A stretch of 64,000 bases of DNA, taken from Ipomoea triloba (lineage: Eukaryota > Streptophyta > Magnoliopsida > Solanales > Convolvulaceae). How positions within the stretch are numbered: position 1 is the stretch's first letter; each line of letters opens with the position of its first letter. Positions 25,490 through 37,949 of the stretch are shown here, piece by piece. The stretch spans positions 16,409,007 to 16,473,006 of the forward strand of contig NC_044917.1 of the NCBI RefSeq assembly GCF_003576645.1. Reading direction: 5' to 3'. The position numbers and the translations under genes are program-made. The notes under the pieces are model-generated. The model did no database searches and was not told the origin of the DNA. It worked only from the letters and a program-made list of their open reading frames with translations.

Positions 25490-26160
25490 TATTAGAGATT
25501 ATTGAAGACTTGTTTGTAAACGACATTTTTAGTTGTAATTAAAATGGTAAATTGTCCTCGTATATCAAAATTTGTAATCCCCTACGACTATTTACTGTTG
25601 AGACTGCTACAGACATTTGACCATGATTAAAGATCGGCTTTCTCAAAAGCCAACCCACATGTGAAAGTGTTTGTCTTTGACTTTTATGTATTGCCATGGC
25701 ATATGATAACATCAACGAAAATTGTTTTCTTTAAAACTTGATAGGAAATTTTGAATCAGAAAGTGTTAACGACAATCAAGGAATTAAAAACATTGTTCCT
25801 GCATTGGTTCGACACATTATTTGAGCTTCGAAAACATGATCATCCAACCTTGTAAGATGATCAATATTTCTCAAAAGCATGACATGTGACCCAACTTTTA
25901 TAGTCAAAGAATGATTCGGTACTCCAAAACAACGTAAAGAATTTAACAAACCTCCAGTTGCATCATATTTGCAAACTGAATAACATGTGAAATATGTCCT
26001 ACCCTCTGCATTATTCTTATCATTCATATAATCGTTGATGCTATCTACAACATCCAAATATAGATAATAATAACTTGTGAATTTAAAAAAAAATAGAAAA
26101 TTAGTAAATACAAACATTAAAATTGTTTTACACATTACTGAAAACTTCTTTGTATACGAC
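25490..26160 (-). pseudogene. Second, decayed copy of the helicase C-terminus
   Basis: Patches VVDSINDYMNDKNNAEGRTY, GVPNHSLTIKVGSHVMLLRN, then with stops SLMLSYAMAIHKSQRQTL and FNHGQMSVAVS parallel the C-terminal third of the intact helicase exon at 26128-26700, including helicase motifs V and VI. It is about 60-70 percent similar by eye and is stop-ridden. It lies between the RepHel stop codon and the 3' terminus, so an ancestor carried a duplicated gene end or captured a related Helitron end. Confidence 0.8.
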
Positions 26161-29100
26161 ATTTTTAGTCGTATTTACAATATTCTCCTTTTCGCTACAA
26201 ATAAGAATTTTTAATCCTTGGGGATTACTAACTCTTGACAGTGCTACATACATTTGCCCATGATTAAAAACCGGTCTTTTCAAGAACAAACCAACGTTTG
26301 TTAGTGTTTGACCTTGGCTTTTATTAATTGTCATGGCATATGATAACATCAAAGGAAATTGCTTTCTTTGGAACTTAAATGGCAATCTTGGATCTGAAGG
26401 TGTTAACGACATTCTTGGTATTAAGACCTTTGTTCCAGCATGTGTTCCGCACAAAATTTTTGCTTCCAATACATGATCCGCCAACCTTGTAAGAATAAGC
26501 CTTGTACCATTGCAAAGTCCTAATGAGTGATCAATATTTCTCAAGAGCATAACTGGTGATCCCACTTTTAGAGCTAGTGCATGATTTGGGGCACTTGAAC
26601 ATCGCAAGCCATTCAAAAATTCCGGAGTGTGCAAATCGGACAACATATCTGCATTGGAATCAGACTTACATATAGAATCACAGCTCAAATATGTCCTACC
26701 TTCACCTCTATTTTGCTCATTCATATATTCATTGATTTGATCAACGACATCCAAAGTTGGAGCCAAAATAGCACTATTCTTGAGACAGGTAAGATCATGG
26801 TTGCCATTACGAAACCCAGGGAATGTTGTATCAACAATTGTACCAATAGGATCATCATTATGTTTTACTAAAAATTGATCCGGAATAGTAATGTCCCAAT
26901 CACCTTCGCTTGAAATACCAATATCTCCATCCCCAATATTAGCAATCCACTTTGCAAATTCTTCAATCTCTTGTAGTTCAGTGTTTGATTGTAAGCCCCT
27001 AAGTCGTAGATTCTTGGTTAACCTAAAAACCTTACAGCTCCTCCAAAGATACGAAGAATTTATACTTGCCCCAACAATATCTTGTCTCATGCCCTTTGGT
27101 ATTACAGGCAAAATTTGTCTAAAATCTCCACCAAAAACCACCATTTTACCTCCAAAGGTCATATCATAACTATTAGCATTTTTGAAACGCAACAAATCCC
27201 TCATTGTCCTATCAAGAGCTTCAAAGCAGAATTTATGCATCATTGGAGCTTCATCCCATATTATCAACTTAGTTTGCACAATCAACTCTGCCAAACTACT
27301 ACCTTGGTTGATGTTGCAAGTTGAATCTTCGTTAATTGATATGGGTATGGAAAATCTTGAATGCGCAGTTCTTCCTCCTGGTAACAACAGAGATGCAATT
27401 CCACTTGACGCTACATTGAGCACAATATCACCATTTGACCTTAATGCAGAAGAAAGTGCTCTCCACAAAAACGTTTTACCTGTTCCACCATATCCATATA
27501 CAAAAAATAAACCTCCAGCATTCTTCTGTACATCAGAAATTACCTCATCATAGATTAACCGCTGTTCTTCTGTTAGTTGACTAACTAAAACTTCATTTTC
27601 TTTCTTCAGAGCATCACGATCATATGATAATTCCTCCTGTACTAATCTGTTCGTTGTTAAACATATATTCTCAGGATCTGGATATGGCATTGATGGAAAA
27701 TCTTTCAAATTTCTACCCATAGCGGTGAGCAGTTTCTCTATTTCTAAAAGTGCATAATTTTTTTTCTGTCTTTCATCCAAAATCAAATCTGTTTAGTAAA
27801 ATAATTAGATGTATTAGTTACCTAATAGAAAAATAAAATTGTAAGTATGTGTTAAAAAACATTAAATAATGAAAACAATTAATACCTGAATTTAGGGATT
27901 GTTGTCGAATATTATATTGCGCATCATCAGACAGATGATTCCACACAACTTCACAAACAACTTCTGGTTTTGCCATTGAGTTAGACATCAACAAAGTCAC
28001 AAATAGCTTTCTCAAATTACTACCGGTGGCCCATTGACTTGCTTCTTCAATTGCTTGAATGTATTCTTTGTCATCATCCACTAAGCCTCTAGCGTAGCAG
28101 GCATCTCTAAAGGATTGGTATTCTTTACCATCAACTGTTAGAATATCAGAATACGAAGTCGGGCCACAAACTTTATTTAGGAGACATCTTAAGTAAAAAA
28201 CTTCCCCTGTGCCCGGTGGAACATAGAATACTCTACCAATTGCAAACCCTCTTTTCCTTGGTTGCCATTTTCTAATATCTTTCTTCCATACAAATTTAGT
28301 TGGCATCTCAGCATATGTCAAACTTCTAGCTTCCTCATAGGTTTTGTTAGCCTCAAACCATTCCAAGAACATGCTTTGTAACACTGTGGGCCTGTTCACT
28401 ATATTGTCAACTGGATCATCATCTGAAAACACAATTGTTTGTTGATTTGGCAAGTGGAAACTTAATCTCTCTACAGAGGGTGTTCTCAACTGTATATCAA
28501 AACTAAACAAACGCCAAGCTGCTTCACATGGAGATATGTACCTACAGTCATAGTACATATTGATTTCATCAATGACTTTCGGACTATCTTGATCATTGTT
28601 GGTATTGTAAAATTCTGCTGTAACTCGATCATGGCCCTTATTAACGTATTTGAACAGGTACTTGATTGACCGTGATTGATTGCACCACTCCACATTAATA
28701 TGGGCCCTATACTTTAACAACAACTGCTTATTGTGTGGTACTACAAACCTATTATCGAGAGAAATCCCGTTTTTAAACACTTCACGACCATTGTCCCGTC
28801 GTCTATAAATTGGATATCCATCCTCATCAAAACTTGAACAACTAACAAACTTTTTAGGAAAATGTTTAGTACATTTACCGTTAGCCATACAAGGAGAGGT
28901 CGTCCGGGCTTTACCGCAAGGACCATGCATCATGAATTCTTCAACTACATTGTAGTATTCCAAGTCAGTTTCTCTATCTGGTATCTCAGCTGAAATAATG
29001 TTGTCCAATCTCAAAACCCCATTATCGGCATTTACTTTCTCTTGAAACAGAAGAATATGAGCATGCGGTAGACCTCTTTTTTGAAACTCTATGGTATATA

Positions 29101-31610
29101 TCACTGTAATATTTAAGAAAGGGAAATTTTTAAAAAACAAATTAGAATATGTTAGAAAATATTAAAACTAAATTTACATTCTCAATAAGGTTAAAGTAAA
29201 AAATTACCTCCAGACACGGATCCAAACAATTTGTTTTTGTGGCAATCAGCAATAAGAGCGTCCAATTTAATTTTAAAAAGTCTACAAATGATATCTGGAC
29301 GATCTTCAGCCTTTAAACCACCATCTTTCAAAAATCGCTGCACCTCAGGCCATTTTGGGTTGCATGTGAATGTAATAAACAAATCTGGATATCCAATCCA
29401 TCGACAAATAGCCATTGCATCTTGGTAGTTTTGAATCATATACCTAGCGCCACCAGTAAAGCTGGAAGGTAAAATAATTCGTCTTCCTTGGGTATTTGGG
29501 TCAACTTCTCCACGGGTCAAAGCATCTATGAGATAATTATATGTTTCACACCTTAAACTCTTTTGGTGGCTCCTAATGTAAATTAGTCTTGCTGATTCCA
29601 CCATTGTGTAGCCATCCACAAGAAACTGTTGGAATAACCTCTTAGAATGCAACAAAGTTGAAACCTCAGTACTTCGTGAATGGATACGGTATGCCAAATA
29701 TTCTCTTTGTCTAATCCGTTGCCGTCCACCATCAGTCTTCGTTTTATGATCCGAAAATGGGATGTCTTCCCTAAAACCGTCTTCCCCATAAGGAAACAAT
29801 AGCGGATATTGTAGAGGCATGTACGCAAGATTTAGTTGACTTATTCTTTGTAATTGCCCAGTCCTTGTTTCAACCAAGATGTCACGCTCTCCAATACTGG
29901 TATCAAGATCCCCAACAATTAATGCAGCCACTTCTGAAACTTGAGGCAAGTTGTAAGTTCTTGCATCTTTAGCTCTCTTGCCAATCAATTTAATCTTGAC
30001 TTCAGCACATGGGTTCTTTTGTAACTCAGACCTTGCCATACGAGACGATTGAACTAAAACATTATGTTGATCCAACTCTTTTTGAATATCTTTTACTATT
30101 TCCACATGAATATCATTTTCGTCAGCAGTCGGTCTATAATAATAGAAATAAGAAAGAAGTTAATATAAACAATATATATTCTTTACTTGTATAAAGAAAT
30201 ATAAAGAAATGCAATAAAGTAGATATAAATACCTGACAGATTTGAGACGGTTTGTAAGCTCATTATTGGTATCATATATGTATAATTGTGCAAAATGTGG
30301 TGATTTTCCTTCTACAGGCAGTAGACTACCCATGTAGTGAAAATTTTGTCCATTCATTCTGAAGATTGGTGGTCCACGACCTTTGTTCTTTGTCTTGTCG
30401 ATTTTACCACCCATAGATGTGAAGCAAAACATATTGTTGTACGTCCTAATGTTTTGCAAGAATTGCTTTGTTTTCTCCCCTTGTCCAAAAAAACAATTCA
30501 TATATACCTTTGGGTGGCAACTTTGATTTTGGCAAAGTAATCTTCCCACTATTGCAACACATGGAGTATTTAGGAATTCCTCTAGTGACAGTTTTGTTTA
30601 GTCTCTCTTCAAACCAAAACAATGCTCCACAATGTTGACATGAGTGGTCGGCATCTCCAAAATCAGAATATTGAACTACATAATGAACAAATAATTAGTA
30701 CAGAATTGTACTTTTGTCATATTAAGAATGATATGAAACACTTACCAGAAATCAATTGTTCTTGTATAGCTATTGTCTTGTTTGTAGATTCTTCTTCAAA
30801 AGATGTAAGCAAATCTCTAGACATGGTATTACATTCTGTGACATTATTAACACGTCTTTTGCACCTTTTATTTTCATGTGTTTGCATGGGACCTGCCATT
30901 TTTATATTTTGGATACAAAAAAAAAAGTCAAACACCAAAAATTAATGTGTTGGTAAAATGTAATTGAATTGTAAAAAAAAAAAAAAAGAAATACAAAATT
31001 TACCAGTGGATAAATCCTTCAATGGTTGCCTGTTTTTTGTATGTTCCCTAACTATTGTGCCATCTACATTAGTGGAAACATAATGAAAAGTTGGTAAAAA
31101 TAAATTGTCAATCTTAATAAGAAATTAGCATTTAATTAAATTTCCAACAATACAAAAAAAGAATGTACCGTTTAAAACACAGCTAGTATTGGTGTTTAAG
31201 CCATTGGATAACCCTCCTAATAAAAATTCGTTGGATTTCTTTGATGTAGTGATTTGTGTGTTGTTATACCTACTCATATGTATACTATAACCAGTTTGAT
31301 GCACTGCAAAAAAAAAAAAAAAAAAAAAAAAACCAAAATTAGTCTAATAAACTAAACATTAATTTTAACAACTAAATGGATAGTAATTATTAATGAGATG
31401 TTACTATAACGAATTTGTATACTAAAAATTTGAAAATATGTGGTAATACAGTTTGATAGTTATATTTACCTTCAGTAAGTGCACTAATTGGTGTATTATT
31501 TGTAGAATAATTACCGACTCCATTGCTGTTTCTCAGGATAGCATTATTACCAATTGGTGAGATATCATTCCAAACATTTGATAAGAGGGTATTTTCATCA
31601 TTTTCTGCAA
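26128..31610 (-). CDS. Helitron Rep-helicase (RepHel), multi-exon
   Basis: Exons on the minus strand: N-terminal pieces at about 31471-31606 (LSNVWNDISPIGNNA), 31168-31297 and 30746-30938; a zinc segment CQHCGALFWFEERLNK (about 30600-30670) leading into 30233-30549; the Rep region 29206-30130 and 27884-29106; the helicase 26128-27796. Rep shows the HUH motif GLPHAHILLF and the two-tyrosine motif KYLFKYVNKG. The Pif1-like helicase has Walker A GYGGTGKTF, Walker B IIWDEAPM, GGDFRQILPV, INKSQGQTL and QMYVALSR. Rep nicks DNA for rolling-circle transposition and the helicase unwinds it. A one-base shift in the A run at 30486-30492 breaks the zinc-region exon, either a mutation or a sequencing error. 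Confidence 0.93.
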
Positions 31611-34600
31611 TTAACGAACAACATGAATATAAAACAATATTCTTTATTTAAAAAGAATGCACAATATTCTTTTTTTTTAAAGGAACAAAAATAAAATAAT
31701 AACATTTTTATAAAAATAAAGGTATACGTAATAAATATAAACTATCATTTATATGATATATGTTAACATAATATGGAACACAACAAATTTGTAATTAGGA
31801 ATTTATATTCAGATTAAAAGCAAGTATATGATATAACAACAAAAATAAAATATAAAAGATAATATGATGCAAATTCATCATATACCTATAACTAAATTCA
31901 GGCCCACATAAAAAATAATATAGTGCACAAATGTAGGCCCAAGATTACATACATTCAGCAGCCCATGACCCGACCCATCTTTGGCCATATGAAAGAAATC
32001 TCAGCCTCTTCTCCACCTAAATTGGTTGTTCTTCTACGCTGGTAACATTCAGCGACAACTACCGCTCGATCTGTCCTAGAGAATCCCTTCAATCCTACCC
32101 TCTGTTTTCAAATATGTAGTTATTCCTCTAAATCCACAGTCTTTGTCAACTCGATTTGCTTCTACTACTTCATAATTCATTCATAGATTAGTTCTAAAAG
32201 TTGTGGAAGTTTTTGACCTTCAATTTCGACTACGGTCTTACGATTTCGCCGATCTCATTTTTTGCACCGTAAACCTAGAGTGAAAGGTTCTTGAGACACG
32301 GATTATAGGTCATGTACGGAACTATTCAAGCAGCAACAGGCAAATACTGTATAGCTAAGTCTACTTCCCTAAACCCTAATTCTTATTAGTTCATTGTGTT
32401 TGAAATTGAAGATTTTGAAATTAGTTAATGTATTTGTTATTAGATTTCGAAATTAGTTACTATATTTGTTATTAGTAAATGTTTTCGCTACACATAAATA
32501 CGTTTTTACTAATTTTTTATTTTTTAAAATTCAGGAGGAAAAAGCTGATATATAGATATGTAGACAGTATTGAAGAGACAATTGTAGCATAGATGAATCG
32601 TTGAGGAGATAACTTAAGGCAAAAAAACGGTAAGCTACAATTTCATAGGTAGAAATTTGTGAATGTTGTTTGTTTACCTTTGTTGTAGCTTATTTGCTTC
32701 CTCTTCCTCCCTATAATTGTAGAACCCAGAATTTTCTTCATAGCTTAGTTTTTGAGCACACATGAATGAAGTGAGTTGTGACTGTAGTGTAGTCAGAAAT
32801 GAAATGAGTTAAAATCTGGATGTTTATATTACAGCAGCATTAATGATTGGGCTAATATAAGCATGAGTGTAATTATTACCAAGACTATTCAGTTTTTCAT
32901 TGAAATGAACAATTACAACTACTCATGATGTTATGTAATAAACTTGTTCACTACTATTTTTTTTTTTACAGTTTATAGTAGTTTTACATGGATTTGAATC
33001 ATTTTGTTTTCTATTATGTGAAAATCTGTGCAAATGATTAAAGGATAACCATGTGGCCTATGTTAATTTCATTGTGATTGGTATATTTTAAATTTTGAGT
33101 ACCCTATACCTATTTTGAAATAAGGATGATGGTATCCTTTTTTCCATGTAAATGAGTAACCTGTTAGAGTAATTTAATTTTTTTACAGTGATAGATTTGG
33201 AGATGTATCATCTGTATGTCAGACATTTGCTGGTAGATTTTGGCAAATGATGAACTAAATTGTGATGCCCTAAATAATTCTTAGAAATTGATTTGTAATT
33301 TGTATTTTGTACAGTGTATTGCAACAACATTCATTTTGGACTGAATTATTTAAAAAAATTTTTTTTTTTTTGTGAAACTTAAAAATTGACAATTTGAAAC
33401 AGGTTTAGAAGTTCTCTATTTCTGAAGTCTATTTATTTTGTAGTCTCTGTATGGCTAAATTAAATGGACTGGCTACAAACCTTGTTATTTCTAATTGTCA
33501 ATGTTTGCATAAGATCAAGTGTTGATACTTTGTAACTTGGCACCTCCAACATAAGATCAAGTGTTGATACTTTGTAACTTGGCACCTCCAAAAGTTGATT
33601 TTTTTTTTTTACTTTGTAACTTGGCACCTCCAAAAGTTGATTTTTTTTTTTGTTATGTGATAGGTTGAAAGCTTATCTTGTAGATAATTGAATAACTTGT
33701 ATAAAAAGGTTTTACAGATTTGTTTATACATTGTAAATAAAATAGCAATACTTAGGAACTACTGTTTCTAATCCCAATGTTGCTTGACAGCTGCCTTTGC
33801 TTGTACTCCTTAGTAGAATTTGGCTTACACTTCTCCTTGCATATANCTTGTATAAAAAGGTTTTACAGATTTGTTTATACATTGTAAATAAAATAGCAAT
33901 ACTTAGGAACTACTGTTTCTAATCCCAATGTTGCTTGACAGCTGCCTTTGCTTGTACTCCTTAGTAGAATTTGGCTTACACTTCTCCTTGCATATACAGT
34001 TGAATAAAAAAAAAGGCTTACACTTCTCCTTGCATATACAGTTGAATAAAAAAAAACATAGGAACTAATAATAGATACTTAAGTGAAAACAAAAGACCTA
34101 ACTTGTCAGAGTTCAAAGTGTTGATACTTTGTAACTTGGCACCTCCAAAAGTTGATTTTTTTTTTTGAGATAGCTTGAAAGCTTATCTGATATGTTATAT
34201 ATGATTACTTTGAGGTGTGTTATTGCATAACTGTGATTAGGGAGTTAAAACTTGTAGATTATCATTGCAATATTTTTTTTTTACAAATTGTACAGAAATT
34301 GTATAAAAAGGTTTTACAAATTTGCTTATACATTCTAAATAAAATATCACTACTTAGGCACTACGTTGTTTTCCAAATGTTGCTTGTTAGCTGCCTTTGC
34401 TTGTACTCCTTAGTAGATGTAGGCTTACACTTCTCCCTGCATATAGAGTTTAATACAAAAAAAAAAAAAAAAAANAAAAAAAAAAAAAAAAAACACACAC
34501 ACATAGAAACTAAAAATAGATAATTAAGTGAAAAGAAAAGACTTAATTTAAAAAAGCAGTAACTTAGTGTTTCACCATTAAGATGGTTACAAAAAGGATA

Positions 34601-34772
34601 AACAAAAGCAGTAACTTAGTGTTTCACCATTAAGATGGTGACAAAAAGGATAAACCATAGTCAGAAAATTAAAATAAGTAGCACTGGCACTGACAATGTG
34701 CTATTCAATCACAAATTGTCCATAGGATGATTGGTTCAAAATAAGCTAGAACTTCTAGTCTTAAAAGGCAGA
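31611..34772. other. Helitron spacer between RepHel and the RPA gene
   Basis: No coding signal. 31900-32400 is less AT-rich and may hold the RepHel promoter and leader, as well as a possible plus-strand transcript start. 33480-34650 is full of short exact tandem duplications, T and A runs and two Ns (33846 and 34475). Confidence 0.75.
33696..33996. repeat. 150 bp exact duplication around a single N
   Basis: 33696-33845 and 33847-33996 are identical and are separated only by an N at 33846. This is what two overlapping contig ends joined without merging look like. Confidence 0.93.
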
Positions 34773-37002
34773 TTACAACTTCTCCTGTTTGATGCTAGCC
34801 AACTTGGACTTTTTCAATTTGTTTGATGAAGAATACTGGTCCATTAGGCATCTCTTGACAGTATCACAGTTTTCAGACTCAGTAAAGTTGTTCTTCATCT
34901 GCCTTGCATTACCTGGACTATTGACCTCATCCTCCCTTGAAGCTTCCTGTGAATTAAACATAGATCAAGCAAAGAATAAGTAGCATTAAAATAAAAGGAA
35001 GGTAGTAACAGAAAAATAGAATAGTTGTCTTGCTACCAAATCTGATTCTTCATCATCCTCATCCTCTTCAATCATCATAGACATTAGGTCCTTTTCTGGC
35101 TGGTCATTAAAACTTGTACAATAGGTAGAAACTAATTCTTCATCCCTTAAAGACTCGCATAACATTGAAAGCTGAAGTTGGACCTCTGCGTTTTTCCATT
35201 TTCAGTGATATTTTGAAAATCATTTGCATGCCAATAAGTGACTCTATTTCAGGTGGAATGGCACTCTCCTAAAGAAAACATTACTTAGACTTAGTAACTT
35301 AGACATTAGGCTAGGAATACAATTTCAAAAGTAATGTACCTTCTGGAATTTTTCAAACAAAACAGCTGCTGGGATTCCCACTATTTCGGCAACTTCCCTA
35401 TCCCATAAAACGAAGGGAGCATTTCCAGTCCTGTCAAGAACCCTGACTACTACCTTGTACCTCACTGTACCTTCTTGAAATTGGTTGTTACATTTAGAAC
35501 AAATCAGCCAATTTTTTTCTTCTTTCAGTTTTTTGTTACATCGTGGAGACATGCATGATATGTAATACCATTCACCAGAACCTTCAATCCCTAAAATTTC
35601 AGCTGGAACATAGTAATCACCATTCTAAAACATATGAAATGTAAGAATGAGTCAGTATGTTGTAGGTTGAAATTTATTTTGTTGGTGTAAAAGATAATGA
35701 AAAAGAAATAATGTACTTCACCTCTTTTTGATCTAACAAATCAGAAATAGTTGTAACCACCTTAGAACCACTTGTGAAATCACCAATACCTTCTGATTGA
35801 GACAATACTGTTGCAGTACTTATACTGTGAACAGGACTTTGACCAGACACTAACCTGCACAAAGTAAATTTCAGTATATACAAAAAAGTGGGGAGCATTA
35901 TTTGATTCCTTGGAATTAGAAACAGTATTCAAATGGTTAGGCTTTGTTTACTTACTTGGATTTGAACTCCAGAAATTCAGCAAAAGACTCATTGCAATGC
36001 AATTTTGTTGCATCATATGAACTGGTGATCCTCACTTCACCTAAAAGCAAAAATATAGTTTTTTAGATATTGAAATGTAAATAGCACAAAAGTGAATACT
36101 TACCATTCACAATTTTAGCACGACACAACTAGAGAACAACTATAAGTGGTTCTTTCAAATCAACATTGTAGAAAGGAATCATGGTAGCAACATGATCATC
36201 CCATACTGTGCATTTTAAAGTATTTTGCCTGTATAAAAGTTAATTAGGAATATAATAAAGGATTTAGAGAATGAATTGATAGATTGGTTGATACTTACTC
36301 AGTGTCAGCAATAACGAAGTCCATGAGTCTAGATGATTTTCCAGCAATGATCTTATCAAGAGGAGCATATATCTCAACCACTCTGCCGATTACATCTTTA
36401 AAAATAGAGCATATATATATCACTAAAGACATAACAACAAAGAATAGTTCTGTAAATAGATAGGCAGAAGTATAATATTTCAGAATTCATAGTAGTTACC
36501 GAACAACTCCTTTTCATTGGCTTGAGCAGGATCTTTCAAAGATTGAAAACTCTTTAAGCGAAACATATGCTTAGGAAAACCTTTAGATTTTATCGGTTTC
36601 ACCTCAGTTTTGTAGTTGAACTTTATAAGAAAGGGGTGTTCAGTAGTTTTATATGTTAAATAGTTAGTCACAACCAGAAAATTCTTAATTGAATACAACT
36701 TGCCCTCAGAGAATATATCTCTGTATTTCGCCACATCATTCTTAAGGATATTGGCATGAATATATGCTCCCTGGAATAGAATACAAAATATTTAAGGGAA
36801 AAAATTGTGAAACAGATTTTGTAATCAGGGTGGTAAAAAAAAAATACTTTACCTCAACATCACGGAGCAACAATTCCATGCTCTTACTGGTTTGACCTCC
36901 TCTCAACTCAGGTATTTGATATGTTCTTACCAATCTAACTCTTATTGCTCTATTTCTGTGCATAGGACTAAGATCTTTCAGTGAAACATACTGAGAAGGC
37001 AT
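34773..37002 (-). pseudogene. Helitron RPA70-like single-strand DNA-binding protein
   Basis: The ATG at 37002 opens MPSQYVSLKDLSPMHRNRAI, the usual start of the plant Helitron RPA family (DUF223/PF02721 OB fold). Exons follow at 36857-37002, 36500-36774, 36300-36395, 36103-36231, 35955-36041, 35720-35855, 35340-35625 and 34773-35272, with GT-AG borders. The C-terminal OB fold has a zinc site: C-x4-C in CMSPRC and CxxC in CSKCNN. An in-frame TAG at 36129-36131 follows LIVVL, and a one-base shift lies near 35147, so this copy is probably not functional. It would coat single-stranded DNA during transposition. Confidence 0.85.
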
Positions 37003-37750
37003 CTTGTATTGCCTAACAAAGCCTTTTTAGATGTTTTCAGGACTTTAAGAAGTATGGAGTTGTGCAGATGGGTTGTAAAAGTACTCAAGAGCAACCAAGG
37101 TTTATATAGAAGATAACTGTATCTTCATATGATCTTCATCAAGGTAATTCTTCTTGGAATTATGAAAGGTTGCAAAACGGTTCGGATTCCAATAGATATC
37201 ACAGCAGCTGTTATGATGAGCTTAATTTAAAATATTTCATGTTTCTTACGAAAGGTTGCAACCTTTCCATGTATTAAGTATTGAAGAAAAAAATTGCCTA
37301 CTTAAATTTGATCTGATTTATTTTGGACGGTTGCACATTTAATATGTACATGACGTTTGGTTTTCAATGTGATAATTACTGTCTGTATTCACACTACCGC
37401 CGATTAGTATATTCATTGGTAATGAACAAAATATTATCAAATTTGAAATCTATCATTTAATAATGGCTACCAAAACTCATAGATATATGTTAAACAATGT
37501 GAAAATCATTGAATACAAACGGATTCCATGTAGTAATACAAAACGACGTAGTTTTGTGTTGGAGGGAAATTGGCTCCAAGAAGTTGTTGCTTTAATATAA
37601 TGATAGATTGTATCAAATTAAAATGCTTACAATAATTCAATATTCAGAATAATACACTTAAACATATATAATAATAAGTATAACGATTACAAAAACATAT
37701 AATCGATCCTAACTATCAAATACAATATATTAATAACTAAATAACAATTC

Positions 37751-37875
37751 ACTCTGCCAAGGGCCTTGTGGTCCAGTGACATCAAACCCTTCCCTTTATA
37801 CGGGAGGTGGTGGGTTCGAGCCTCAGTGGAGGCAATACTAACTCTTGTGCTTGTGCTTCAACAGGTTGAGAAAAT
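37751..37875 (+). mobile_element. tRNA-derived SINE-like element
   Basis: A pol III B box GGTTCGAGCCT lies about 50 bases after an A-box-like TGGTCCAGTGA, the arrangement of plant tRNA-derived SINEs. The 3' end and target duplication are not clear. It sits in the CACTA segment just outside the Helitron. Confidence 0.5.
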
Positions 37876-37949
37876 AGTTATGAACAAATATTGCATTGTA
37901 ATAGAGTTAGTAGTATTCAATAATAGAAAGAATTAAATCTAATTTTAAA

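Larger units (their letters stand above)
25372..37607 (-). mobile_element. Autonomous-type Helitron, 12.2 kb
   Basis: The 5' terminus (minus strand, 37607 downward) is TCTATCATTATATTAAAGC preceded by A. The 3' terminus (25372) is a CCGTGC-ATC-GCACGG hairpin, a short spacer and CTAG, followed by T. So it inserted between A and T with no duplication, as Helitrons do. It carries a Rep-helicase gene (26128-31610) and an RPA70-like gene (34773-37002), both on the same strand as the termini. It lies within the CACTA element. Confidence 0.93.

Noticed and set aside
31900..32650. Host gene start within the Helitron spacer (captured gene fragment)
   Set aside because: The region is less AT-rich and looks leader-like, but no ORF or recognisable exon could be supported.
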